From: Bacteroidia bacterium
GTDB lineage: Bacteria > Bacteroidota > Bacteroidia > Bacteroidales > Paludibacteraceae
Assembly: GCA_021152555.1 (NCBI GenBank)
Contig: JAGKVE010000001.1
Location: 1-64,000 of the forward strand
DNA length: 64,000 bases
Direction of reading: 5' to 3'
Shown: piece by piece, positions 11,001 through 16,537 of the stretch
Numbering within the stretch: the first letter of the stretch is position 1
Layout: every line of letters starts with the position of its first letter
The notes under the pieces: generated by a model
The model's input: the letters and a program-made list of their open reading frames with translations, nothing else
The model's database searches: none
Told to the model about the DNA's origin: nothing
Translations under genes and position numbers: made by a program

Positions 11001-11646
11001 ACTGCTTTTTCTCACGCCACATACCCTCACAAATCTGCGTAGCCTTGGTATCCGTACCGCACTCGTTTCCATCCAATGCCTGACGGATATCAGACTCCTC
11101 ATCCTCATAGGTGACAGATGTACAGTTACCATTCTTGCCTTTGTACTTTGTTCCTTTTGAAGTGCCCGTCCATGCGTAATAGAGCAGATAGAAATCCTCT
11201 TTTGTCACATTGTCACCGGTACGCTTAATCCAGACAGACATTGTATCCGGTCTATGAGTCCAGCTAATACCTCCGTGCGTACCTGCTGTAGCTTCAGAAA
11301 CCTTAGTCAAGCTGGCGACATATGTCCAAGGTTGACCCAGTGAGAAATAGCCCGGGCTGGTCTCTGTAATACCGGCAGCGCCGATAGCTTTGTCCTGCAC
11401 CATCATAGAGTAACCACCATTACGGCCTGCCTCTTTGTGGGCAAAATTGAATTTGAAACCAAACTGCGTTACGTTAGACGCATTCCAACCCTTCGGCTGT
11501 GCATTACCGTCGAACGCGGCACCTGACCAATCTTCAAAATCAGCATTTGTCAATTGTTGTGCATTGGCGATGGGGGCAGTAAAAAGAGCGCTGCTGATCA
11601 TCAATGCTGCATAAGCAGACTTAAAACCTTGTAAAAACTGTTTCAT
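2062..11646 (-). CDS. Giant secreted protein of cadherin-like beta-sandwich repeats
   Basis: 3194 residues. A signal peptide (about 1-29, ending ANAQ) is followed by a domain of about 250 residues resembling the putative carbohydrate metabolism domain (PCMD) of Bacteroidota outer-membrane proteins (NADFEDW, later LYIDDVELVY). Then come about 14 repeats of 75-95 residues with the pattern L..I.VDG..L.GF....Y.Y.LP.GT..LP, a Q.V stretch and ITVTAENG...TYTI.F, which is the cadherin-like beta-sandwich type (Pfam PF12733 by eye). A second PCMD-like domain (about 1490-1700, PNGEFTEWGYAAK, later LYVDYIRFSY) interrupts the array, and about 14 more repeats follow. The last 100 or so residues end GGKQKIKSGKLIVQP, like a type IX secretion sorting domain. 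It is probably a cell-surface or extracellular adhesin or glycan-binding fibre (inference). A promoter lies at 11732-11763. Confidence 0.88.
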   Translation of the reverse strand: MKQFLQGFKSAYAALMISSALFTAPIANAQQLTNADFEDWSGAAFDGNAQPKGWNASNVTQFGFKFNFAHKEAGRNGGYSMMVQDKAIGAAGITETSPGYFSLGQPWTYVASLTKVSEATAGTHGGISWTHRPDTMSVWIKRTGDNVTKEDFYLLYYAWTGTSKGTKYKGKNGNCTSVTYEDEESDIRQALDGNECGTDTKATQICEGMWREKKQYGDWTNIRVPIYYMNNTVPTKMNIIFSASNYPNFRANTGMYDGNSLYIDDVELVYSASIQKLYVDGVEWKGFNPNSTEVQSYPLGEDATVIPSIEAVRGAGSLTNAAGKTVNFPGRTLTSSEITVTNGNLTNTPTTITVKSADGKTTKTYKIQFLKAASSNTKLAGISYSYKDKKGNTVIASVPDFSAAKTTYNVELPYGTSVAPVLVDSLIDKQEDKQKLTLTQASSVTGTATIKVTAPNNKATATYTLNFSIAKLADNALVGIKINGQEIPGFTPNQTVYKVSLPVGTSKVPTIEAVSEYPSGAQTIEYTLPAADKLDGGQAQIKVTTPGNQTPKTYKLNFKLEASSYSYLKNITVTGDQVYKVNPAKPSDSTALNFAADNLTYYVTLKMGTKTLPTIKAEKGDEYQSEPVIDTSAGVDGTTRITATAANGDQTIYKVIFTTMKSEISILYDLRVGGKTIDGFKSSQTTYDFPLEIGATELPEITYTADEYAEVKINKGGVNGTTRITVVAGNGNTTVYLINFSVESYTNNTLKSIYVAGTPLPDFDEEKNEYSYVLPKGTTELPAVTPVKQDEKLQTVNTRDGGVNGDYRITVRPQSGASRTYIIHFQVETSNNNALKMIYLDNKPLEGFDKDVLEYTYNLEEGVSTLPSVRFDKDDVTQRVLSVQEDTIQTITVTAENGDKRIYTINFHIQLSANAFLRNIYLTGANGVRTPIETPFDSTKTQYEVELTTERAPQITVDKNPGQQVTITMPVAAGTAVILVAPEQGAPMEYRVKFVSKPIETVQLKSISIDGVPMEDYEGTHHSYEKTYYDRLPEVTYETIEGQTAQLIWNDTVAWIHVEDTLGYKATYHIAFSRAYHGNAQLAAIKADGEVIKDFAPENLNYDIALPAGSKYPTLTYERGHESQNVLFGQVGDGEWNFIVTADNGSSATYKVKYSITPYTNDTLTSIALEGYDINFNENTFVYENIPLDEGAEFPDMTITPREGQKVLTANISDTEQRILITAEDGSQSTYTIRYTRVKSTNATLAGILLDGKAIEGFRADSLNYVDSLALGTKVIPSIFPIAALPTQTIVTNYCYPNGTATVTVTSQDGSAQTVYTIAFPVHKSSNTALESMYLNSDEVEIDFKENVLEYEVELPYQAKKCPEIVWAKAEPSQRVDLISRPMNDTTELKVTAENGDTRTYKIFFKETQASQDNRLQSIYVVEIDKELNLKNKEQRVFDVILPYGARSLTVQYEKMFPEQTVFIQPGGVNNPTILTIKSNRKGEEDVIYIINPVKTTQNPAIFTNIKVDGVDVPDFNPNRFTYVVNRTVTTYPKITVARSSSAEYEPNTSLQKWVGTITVDGYSNTYTIIFHYPNDIIPNGEFTEWGYAAKSHIWNSFMGIHTSTKGPTDKPLNWNIPGDYIDDYAGTAEAGPSIQKESASVVHLNNTKWAALAGPVPAIMNLGTMTANFAVAGGTTTTPSGFIGFRNTPDIATINYKYTKKAGNGAKFQFLFFDVEGNVDTITHSQTSTKSSYADYTVNLGTDGKGINGMDIIIDASGECPKGSSTADLYVDYIRFSYNSKPQAAKVNGKLAKLENKVFTVTLDDPEDVNIRSYEFNGEVSDQAQKLNGWSAETVSGDYGERTTAFTNYAEDGTSTTGYSLTVRRPLDTRNELADLQVGGKTLEGFVASTDSFTYVLKSTEKQLPDVYPVPLSSLQAITCAYADSLMTITVTPEKGEAKVYKLRFVTALGNDTKLATLKVGDQVMDVEERNHEITAGVMPDITFVKLSDLQVVVVNNGIVTVTAEDGTEGTYTITRNDTIPTKGDAQLKDFVIDGTDIASDEFGLTAYSLERERPSSVAFKPVAEGDIIVMTQTPDSIKWTVAGNTNSTYTLSYPTDKSTDSQLANITLNGITIPEFDPSYGGPYTVYSDSIAFFEVVRGDEKQTLEVSQSKASGPNYAPAKAPSVNRDLTYTIKVTPEEGETRTYTLNVKRPQGTEAELSNILIDGVALEGFRGDSLDYKYIIPSPAVKTKQPQMPSITYIAGERGQVVEQTNGTLSTKANPGEQTSLVVTAEGVNLETGIKESRTYNISVEAEPSHCTALTGIMVNGVAVDHFEPGRHYYSLEMKTSDIEIVATADDRFLTYTEEINGTTHTLHVVAEDGVTEDFYDVDIFITNKSNDTKLANIMLEVGDSLVELNDFEHVLNPGLKFNPLKPDYEINLPSGTKVAPSVVAQMGVDGQKVEVKKNGMDVTITVTAPDGVSKNDYILNFETPKSTDANLSMIFLNGDSLPGFTPDYYFYQINLAEGVHELPEVVGQKGEAHQKIGEVKMDSVKHQATISVVSEDLTRKNSYVIVFHYTRSEADTLKMIYADGDSLDLFSPKQFFYNDSLPVGSAFPDISWAECDKWQKITMDTALIDRSTLIRQIHVTAESGKKNTYTLTYNIRQSEVDTLQTIYLDTRELANFQATTNEYFYTLTAAYASELGGRLPNVEFIKGDTAQTVLVTQAPDYLESKSLGFKSLITVTAASGKTRTYTIHYPVEKSNDATLNMIMLSGKPINGYDSERSIYRLQIDARADLPLVSVVKKEEAQTYDIRFSGDSIYVDVTAENGDVQTYSLYFERLESANANLNNIIVEGHPEFRFRPDEYDYQIFLPFGEDSIPAISWVLQDSLQTVPDSLQMDTTALGDIIVTLTVVAPNKEDEMSYVLVFTFGKNGDNDLLALYVDTTLVEGFDSSITEYTYVHPFGSDSTAFLGIDRVHYILSDSLATDTAYIDEQGVITVIVRAQNGDEKVYIITQEIALDGDNTLRYITLDGETIRGFDPSITFYTHLLVDGTMPPALDALAQSPNASVNWRDVQAGDTCIITVTAQDKEERKYYVHFAISTINEGLDATVNDVLVKVISPTQLFVATIRKNVSFALYNQGGNLLYYNDVPVANPNDVDVYLDAQSKDVLNDVTDADSGRIIDIHPGQIYFYSFYLGGKQKIKSGKLIVQP

Positions 11647-11731
11647 AATTGTCGAAAATTGACTATTATTAATATTTTTATTAAATTCTTTGTGTTTTTA
11701 GTGCCCGAAACGGCACAAAATTTATCGAGTG

Positions 11732-11763
11732 CAAAATTACTGCCTTTTTCGCAACCCCACAAT
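11732..11763 (-). promoter_or_regulatory. Promoter of the giant secreted-protein gene
   Basis: Read on the - strand, ATTG (11763-11760), a 20-bp spacer and TAATTTTG (11739-11732) match the Bacteroidota promoter pattern. The predicted leader is about 80 nt, long for this window, leaving room for post-transcriptional control. Confidence 0.7.
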
Positions 11764-11906
11764 AGCGTTCATTATGAAAAAGTGTACGATTTTTAAGGTC
11801 GCACACGCGTAGGATTACAAAACATACTTTACAAAAATGCCGTTTTTTTAAGATTTTATGTACAAAACGGGGTGCCTAATTGACAAAAGAGAATGACGTT
11901 CTTCGG

Positions 11907-12058
11907 GTACGCTCAGAATACGCTCATGTTATTCTCAGATTATTCTAATAATTCGTATATCTATCGTGTTTACCCGCAGAACAACAGCAGAACGACAGCA
12001 GAATGATGGAAGAATGATGGAATGAGCCGCTCGCTGAGCGAGCTAAATGATGGAATGA
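11907..12058. repeat. Two 11-bp arrays followed by the octamer/hairpin element
   Basis: This 420-bp gene-free spacer (11647-12068) holds the promoter and then a repeat block. Four degenerate 11-bp units lie at 11907-11950 (shared core ACGCTCA or ATTCTCA) and four more at 11977-12020 (CAGAACAACAG drifting to AAGAATGATGG). The last of these grades into the 8-bp AATGATGG unit. The palindrome GCTCG-CTGAG-CGAGC lies at 12029-12043, followed by more octamers. The drift from 11-bp to 8-bp units inside one block suggests expansion by slippage. Confidence 0.75.
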
Positions 12059-12068
12059 TGAACGGCGA

Positions 12069-12260
12069 TTATTTGCCTCGACGTATTTTTGCACCGAGGC
12101 GGAGGGCATTGGCGAGGGCGAGGAGAATAGCAACCACATCGTCAATCCACCCGAGTGCGGGTGCCATATCAGGGATAAGGTCCGTGGGAAGCAAGAGATA
12201 GACCAGCGCCGCGAAGATACTCAACGCAATTCCCCATTTATGTTTAGTAGGTTTATCCAT
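12069..12260 (-). CDS. Small membrane protein, DUF1232 (YkvA-like)
   Basis: 63 residues. The stretch YLLLPTDLIPDMAPALGWID then DVVAILLAL is the DUF1232 signature (PF06803): a hydrophobic helix, the PxDLIPD turn and a second hydrophobic helix. The cellular role of the family is unsettled; it is expected to sit in the inner membrane. The C-terminus is basic (KIRRGK). It stands alone, divergent from moxR, with its own promoter at 12347-12378 and an 86-nt gap from that promoter to the start codon. Confidence 0.85.
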   Translation of the reverse strand: MDKPTKHKWGIALSIFAALVYLLLPTDLIPDMAPALGWIDDVVAILLALANALRLGAKIRRGK

Positions 12261-12346
12261 AGGACTGAATTGTCACAATCAATTCGGCAATACACAGAAA
12301 ATCCCATCGCGGGAGCAAAAGCGCCTAGATTGTTCTTTTGACGGCG

Positions 12347-12378
12347 CAAAGGTACAATATATTTTTGAAATATGCAAA
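12347..12378 (-). promoter_or_regulatory. Promoter of the DUF1232 gene
   Basis: On the - strand TTTG (12378-12375), a 20-bp spacer and TACCTTTG (12354-12347) form a consensus-like Bacteroidota promoter. Confidence 0.8.
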
Positions 12379-12416
12379 TAATTTCGAAAATTAAGCATAT
12401 AAACGGCGACAAACAG

Positions 12417-12453
12417 TATATTTGGCACGGAATTTGTTACCGATTTATCGGTA
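12417..12453 (+). promoter_or_regulatory. Weak -7 box and hairpin upstream of the bat operon
   Basis: TATATTTG at 12417-12424 fits the -7 box, but no TTTG lies 19-21 bp upstream, so the call is weak. A perfect inverted repeat TACCGA-TTTA-TCGGTA follows at 12438-12453 and would sit near the 5' end of such a transcript. Confidence 0.35.
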
Positions 12454-12492
12454 CGGGGGAATGAGGGAAGTCAAAAGTTGAAATTGGTAATT

Positions 12493-12532
12493 GATGGAAT
12501 GATGGAATGATGGAATGATGGAATGATGGAAT
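12493..12532. repeat. Octamer array before moxR
   Basis: Five perfect tandem copies of GATGGAAT (the AATGATGG unit in another register) end 24 bp before the moxR start codon. The rest of the 296-bp spacer between DUF1232 and moxR holds only the - promoter, the weak + promoter and one hairpin. Confidence 0.95.
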
Positions 12533-12556
12533 ATAACAAAAACACTATATAAAACT

Positions 12557-13546
12557 ATGCAAGTAGATATCAGAGAGTTGCAAGAGCGCGTGGAGCGCGA
12601 GAGTTCGTTTGTAGATGCGTTGACCTTAGGCATGAATCAAGTGATCGTAGGTCAGAAGCATTTGGTAGAGAGTCTGCTTATTGGTCTGTTGAGCGACGGG
12701 CACATATTGTTGGAAGGCGTGCCGGGTTTGGCAAAAACCCTCGCCATTAAGACCTTAAGCGACCTTATTAAGGCAAATTTCAGCCGTATTCAGTTCACTC
12801 CGGATTTGCTGCCGGCAGATGTGATTGGTACACAGATTTACAGTCAGAAGAGCGAAGAATTCAAGATCAAGAAAGGTCCGATCTTCGCTAATTTTGTGTT
12901 AGCGGATGAGATTAACCGTGCTCCGGCGAAAGTGCAGAGTGCGTTGTTAGAGGCAATGCAAGAACGCCAAGTGACGATAGGCGAACAGACGTTCAAGTTA
13001 GACGACCCGTTTCTCGTGCTGGCGACGCAGAACCCTATTGAGCAGGAAGGCACCTACCCTCTTCCCGAGGCGCAGACGGACCGTTTCATGCTGAAGGTAG
13101 TAATCGGTTATCCGAAGAAAGAGGAGGAGCAGGCCATCATCCGTCAGAATATAGCCAGCGAGAAGAAGACCGTTCTGCCGATTCTGAGTACCACAGACAT
13201 AATCAAGGCACGCAAGATTGTGGAGGAGGTTTATCTGGACGAGAAAATCGAGAAATACATCGTAGATATCGTCTTTGCAACCCGTACTCCTGAAGAATAC
13301 GGTCTGAAAGAGCTGAAGCAGATGATCGCCTTTGGCGGCAGTCCTCGTGCAAGTATCAATCTGGCTAAGGCAGCGCGTGCGTACGCGTTTATACATAGGA
13401 GAGGTTACGTAACACCGGAAGATGTGCGTGCCGTATGCTATGACGTACTGCGCCACCGCATCGGTCTGACTTACGAAGCCGAGGCAAACAACATGACAAC
13501 GGAGGACGTGATTACCGAAGTGCTGAATGCAGTACAAGTACCATAA
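12557..13546 (+). CDS. moxR: MoxR-family AAA+ ATPase
   Basis: 329 residues, the usual family length. The Walker A motif is GVPGLAKT (54-61), the Walker B is VLADE (114-118) followed by INRAPAKVQSALLEAM, and ATQNPIEQEGTYPLPEAQ is the sensor-1 region. MoxR ATPases act as chaperone-like remodelers for partner von Willebrand factor A (VWA) proteins. Here the gene leads the bat operon, directly before DUF58 and three VWA-type partners, so its clients are very probably the Bat proteins at the inner membrane. The ATG at 12557 follows an A-rich stretch; no strong Shine-Dalgarno is seen, as is usual in this phylum. Confidence 0.95.
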   Translation: MQVDIRELQERVERESSFVDALTLGMNQVIVGQKHLVESLLIGLLSDGHILLEGVPGLAKTLAIKTLSDLIKANFSRIQFTPDLLPADVIGTQIYSQKSEEFKIKKGPIFANFVLADEINRAPAKVQSALLEAMQERQVTIGEQTFKLDDPFLVLATQNPIEQEGTYPLPEAQTDRFMLKVVIGYPKKEEEQAIIRQNIASEKKTVLPILSTTDIIKARKIVEEVYLDEKIEKYIVDIVFATRTPEEYGLKELKQMIAFGGSPRASINLAKAARAYAFIHRRGYVTPEDVRAVCYDVLRHRIGLTYEAEANNMTTEDVITEVLNAVQVP

Positions 13547-13547
13547 G

Positions 13548-13617
13548 GCAACTTCGTTGCGTTAAATAGTTAAAGAGTTAAAATGGTCTCTCGAGCGAGA
13601 CGTTAAACTGTTAACTA
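13548..13617 (+). repeat. Spacer element with two hairpins between moxR and DUF58
   Basis: One base after the moxR stop comes GCAAC-TTC-GTTGC (13548-13560), then repeats of GTTAAA, then a hairpin GTCTC-TCGAGC-GAGAC (13586-13601) bounded by GTTAAAATG on the left and GTTAAACTGTTAAC on the right. The same flanks with different stem sequences occur at 14523-14574 and 39075-39108. Confidence 0.8.
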
Positions 13618-13628
13618 TAGAAAGATTT

Positions 13629-14516
13629 ATGACTTCAGAAGAATTATTACAGAGAGTTCGGAAGATAGAAATCAAGACGCATGGTCTGAGCCGTAACATC
13701 TTCGCGGGCGAGTACCACAGCCAATTCAAAGGCCGTGGTATGGCTTTTAGCGAGGTACGTGAGTATCAGCCGGGGGATGACGTGCGTTCAATAGACTGGA
13801 ACGTGACGGCGCGTATGAACAGGCCGTATATCAAGGTCTATGAGGAGGAACGCGAACTGACCGTGATGCTTCTTGTTGATGTTAGCGGCAGCCGCAATTT
13901 CGGTTCGATGAGCCAGATGAAACGCGACACGATGGCAGAGATAGCCGCGACGCTCGCTTTCTCTACTATCGAGAACAACGACAAGGTGGGTGTTATCTTC
14001 TTCTCGGACCAAGTGGAGAAATTTATCCCTCCGAAGAAAGGGAAGAGCCATGTACTGCATATCATCCGCGAGTTGCTGAGTTTCGAGCCTGAACACACCG
14101 GAACCGACATCAATGCCGCCCTGCAGTTTCTGACGAACGCCCAGAAAAGACGGTGTACGGCGTTTCTGATAAGCGATTTGATAGGAGCCTACCCCCGTCC
14201 CCTCCATAAAGGGAAGGGAGTGACAGACCCTGTTACCATCGCAAGCAGGAAGCATGACCTGAGTGCCATTCAGATATATGACCGTCGTGACGCAGAGTTG
14301 CCGGATGTAGGATTGCTCAAAGTGAAAGACCCTGAGACAGGTGCCCGCGTATGGGCAGACACGTCTGTGGCAAGCACACGTGAAGCATACGCAAGCGCAT
14401 GGCGCCAACAACAAGAAGCGCTGGAAGCCATGTACACCAAGACGGGCATGAACCACGTGAGCATCAGGACGGACGAAGACTATGTAAAGGCTTTAATGCG
14501 GTTGTTTGCGCATTAA
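13629..14516 (+). CDS. DUF58 domain protein of the bat operon
   Basis: 295 residues. The DUF58 core is GRGMAFSEVREYQPGDDVR followed by SIDWNVTARM (about 35-63). A VWA-like segment with DVSGS (84-88) supplies a metal-ion-dependent adhesion site. In MoxR/Bat operons this protein is the partner next to MoxR, thought to act at the inner face of the envelope. Residues about 188-200 (PRPLHKGKGVTDP) come from a C-rich/G-rich repeat (14191-14219) of the kind also found in the parvulin, gldG and ispD genes. The insert lies between ISDLIGAY and a later conserved strand, so it may form an added loop. Confidence 0.93.
   Translation: MTSEELLQRVRKIEIKTHGLSRNIFAGEYHSQFKGRGMAFSEVREYQPGDDVRSIDWNVTARMNRPYIKVYEEERELTVMLLVDVSGSRNFGSMSQMKRDTMAEIAATLAFSTIENNDKVGVIFFSDQVEKFIPPKKGKSHVLHIIRELLSFEPEHTGTDINAALQFLTNAQKRRCTAFLISDLIGAYPRPLHKGKGVTDPVTIASRKHDLSAIQIYDRRDAELPDVGLLKVKDPETGARVWADTSVASTREAYASAWRQQQEALEAMYTKTGMNHVSIRTDEDYVKALMRLFAH
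14191..14219 (+). repeat. C-rich/G-rich repeat remnant inside the DUF58 gene
   Basis: A C-rich block, a CATAAA loop and GGGAAGGGA form a degenerate version of the hairpins at 37769-37790, 39385-39403 and 61275-61293. The pairing is imperfect, so this is probably a decayed copy. It is in frame. Confidence 0.55.
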
Positions 14517-14522
14517 AGCGTT

Positions 14523-14574
14523 ACAGTGTTAAAGAGTTAAAATGGTTTTGTTTGCGACAAAACGTTAAACTGTT
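14523..14574 (+). repeat. Spacer hairpin element between DUF58 and the next gene
   Basis: GTTAAAGAGTTAAAATG is followed by the stem GTTTTGT-TTGCG-ACAAAAC (14545-14563) and GTTAAACTGTTA. The flanks match the element at 13561-13617 almost base for base, but the stem is a different sequence that still pairs. It ends right at the next start codon (14575). Confidence 0.85.
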
Positions 14575-15525
14575 ATGTTTTATAATTTATTATTAGCAAT
14601 AATAGTCAGTGCATCGATTGACTCGACGATGCTGATGATCGGCGACCAGACGGCATTGCATCTGAACGTGACGCATGAAGCAACGGAACAAGTGCAGTTG
14701 CCCGTTTTCGGCGAGACGCTCCAACCGGAGATAGAGATTGTCCACCGGACGGGGATAGACACGGCCACCCTTCCCGACGGCAGGCTGCAACTATCTCAGG
14801 AACTGACACTTACGAGTTTCAAGGACTCGCTCTTTGCTATTCATCCGATAGCCGTAGTGAGCGGCGGAGACACATTCTGGACGGAGAGCATGGCGCTTAA
14901 CGTCATTCAGCCGTTCGAGATAGACACCACGCTTGCCATCACCGACATCAAAGATATTGAGAAAGCCCCGATATGGTGGTGGGGTATCATCCGCTGGATA
15001 CTATTGGGAATTCTGATAGCAGGTTTGGCTGTAGGCTGCTATTATCTGTGGCGCTGGTATCAGAGACACCGTAAAACGGAAGAAGAGCCGATCAACCCTG
15101 AACTGCTACGTCCCGCAGACGAAGTGGCTTTGGAGAAACTCGACGAGATAAAGGCGGCGAAGATATGGAAGGACGGCAAAGTAAAAGAATACCAAACCGA
15201 ACTGACAGATGTAGTACGCGAATATATAAGCCGGCGTTTTGAAGTACAGAGTACCGAAAAAACGAGCGACGAGACACTTCACGAGATGGAAAACATCCTC
15301 GTGAAAGGACAAAGGGACGATGTACAATGTACGAAGGAAGAAGGCAAGGCTCTCTATGAGAAGTTGCGCAAGATGCTGCGCACAGCGGATCTCGTCAAAT
15401 TCGCCAAATGGCACACGACACCGGACGAGAACGAACAGGCATTGAGCACGGCTTATGATTTCGTGAAAGAAACAAAGGAAGTACCAAGTGACAATGTACA
15501 AAGTACAAAGGAGGAAGAAGTATGA
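14575..15525 (+). CDS. BatD-like/DUF4381-like membrane protein
   Basis: 316 residues. A signal-like hydrophobic N-terminus is followed by a periplasmic beta domain (to about 125), one transmembrane helix (about 139-160, GILIAGLAVGCYYLW) and a cytoplasmic helical tail (ADEVALEKLDEIKAAKIWKDG, then YQTELTDVVREYISRRFEV), which resembles DUF4381 and the tail of BatD. This gene regularly sits between DUF58 and batA in Bacteroidales; its biochemical role is unknown. The tail carries three patches of 7-bp repeats (15243-15257, 15312-15339, 15482-15509), the last encoding the C-terminal EVPSDNVQSTKEEEV. Its TGA overlaps the batA ATG by 4 bp (ATGA), indicating translational coupling. Confidence 0.8.
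   Translation: MFYNLLLAIIVSASIDSTMLMIGDQTALHLNVTHEATEQVQLPVFGETLQPEIEIVHRTGIDTATLPDGRLQLSQELTLTSFKDSLFAIHPIAVVSGGDTFWTESMALNVIQPFEIDTTLAITDIKDIEKAPIWWWGIIRWILLGILIAGLAVGCYYLWRWYQRHRKTEEEPINPELLRPADEVALEKLDEIKAAKIWKDGKVKEYQTELTDVVREYISRRFEVQSTEKTSDETLHEMENILVKGQRDDVQCTKEEGKALYEKLRKMLRTADLVKFAKWHTTPDENEQALSTAYDFVKETKEVPSDNVQSTKEEEV
15482..15509 (+). repeat. Degenerate heptamers at the end of the DUF4381-like gene
   Basis: Units AGTACCA, AGTGACA, ATGTACA and AAGTACA run in register up to the coupled batA start. A related patch (15312-15339) reads nearly the same as the signal-peptide codons of the lipoprotein at 20816-22072. Confidence 0.7.
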
Positions 15526-16508
15526 CATTTGCTAATCCGGGATATTTATTTCTGCTACTGCTGCTAATCCCTATTATAGTATGGTACGCGTACGAGCTGC
15601 GGAAATCCGACGCGAGCCTGCAGATCAGCGACACGCGTACCCTGGCGGCACAGCCCAAGAGCATGCGTATATGGCTGCTGCATGTGCCGTTTGTACTGCG
15701 CGTTGCTGTTGTTTCCTTATTAAGCATCGCGCTTGCGCGTCCGCAGTTAACGAACCGATGGTCCTCGGAGAGTACGGAAGGTATCGACATCATGATGGCT
15801 CTGGATATATCGGGGACCATGCTTGCCGAGGATCTGAAGCCTAACCGTCTGGAGGCAGCCAAGCAAGTGGCATCCGACTTCGTTGTAGCACGTCCTAACG
15901 ACCAGATTGGTCTTGTTGTCTTTGCCGGTGAGAGTTTCACCCAATGCCCTTTGACTACCGACCACGCCGTGCTGGTCAATCTTTTCAGATCCGTGGAATA
16001 CGGCATGATTGAAGACGGAACAGCCATCGGTTTAGGTTTGGCCAACGCAGTGAACCGCATGAAAGACAGCGAGACGAAATCGAAGGTTGTCATTCTGCTG
16101 ACCGACGGAAGTAACAACCGCGGTGACATTGACCCTCAGACCGCCGCCGAGATAGCCAAGACCTTCGGCATCCGCGTCTATACGGTAGGCGTCGGCAGTT
16201 ACGGTCAGACCCGCGTTCCGGTCCCTACACCGATGGGTGTACAATACATGACGATGGATTCGGAGTTTGACGAAGGCACTCTCCGCCGCATTGCCGAGAC
16301 CACCGGAGGCCAGTACTTCCGCGCGACAGACAACAGCAGCCTTAAACGGATATATGAACAGATAGACCAGTTGGAGAAGACCAAACTGCGCGTGCGCGAG
16401 TATAGCAAACATACAGAGAATTTCGCGCCATACCTTTACGCAGCACTCATCTGTCTGCTGTTAGAAGTGATTTTGAGATATTTTGTATTGAGGACGATAA
16501 GTAATTAA
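15522..16508 (+). CDS. batA: BatA, VWA-domain membrane protein
   Basis: 328 residues. Two N-terminal transmembrane helices (about 5-25 and 50-70) are followed by a periplasmic VWA domain (about 88-290) and a C-terminal helix (about 307-325). The metal site reads DISGT rather than the classical DxSxS, a conservative Ser to Thr change. LTDGSNNRGDIDPQTAA supplies the later metal-binding Asp. Bat proteins are known from Bacteroides aerotolerance and form envelope complexes with the MoxR ATPase. It overlaps the preceding gene by 4 bp and lies 29 bp before batB. Confidence 0.93.
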   Translation: MTFANPGYLFLLLLLIPIIVWYAYELRKSDASLQISDTRTLAAQPKSMRIWLLHVPFVLRVAVVSLLSIALARPQLTNRWSSESTEGIDIMMALDISGTMLAEDLKPNRLEAAKQVASDFVVARPNDQIGLVVFAGESFTQCPLTTDHAVLVNLFRSVEYGMIEDGTAIGLGLANAVNRMKDSETKSKVVILLTDGSNNRGDIDPQTAAEIAKTFGIRVYTVGVGSYGQTRVPVPTPMGVQYMTMDSEFDEGTLRRIAETTGGQYFRATDNSSLKRIYEQIDQLEKTKLRVREYSKHTENFAPYLYAALICLLLEVILRYFVLRTISN

Positions 16509-16537
16509 AGATTCAAAATTTAAACTTACGAATTGCA

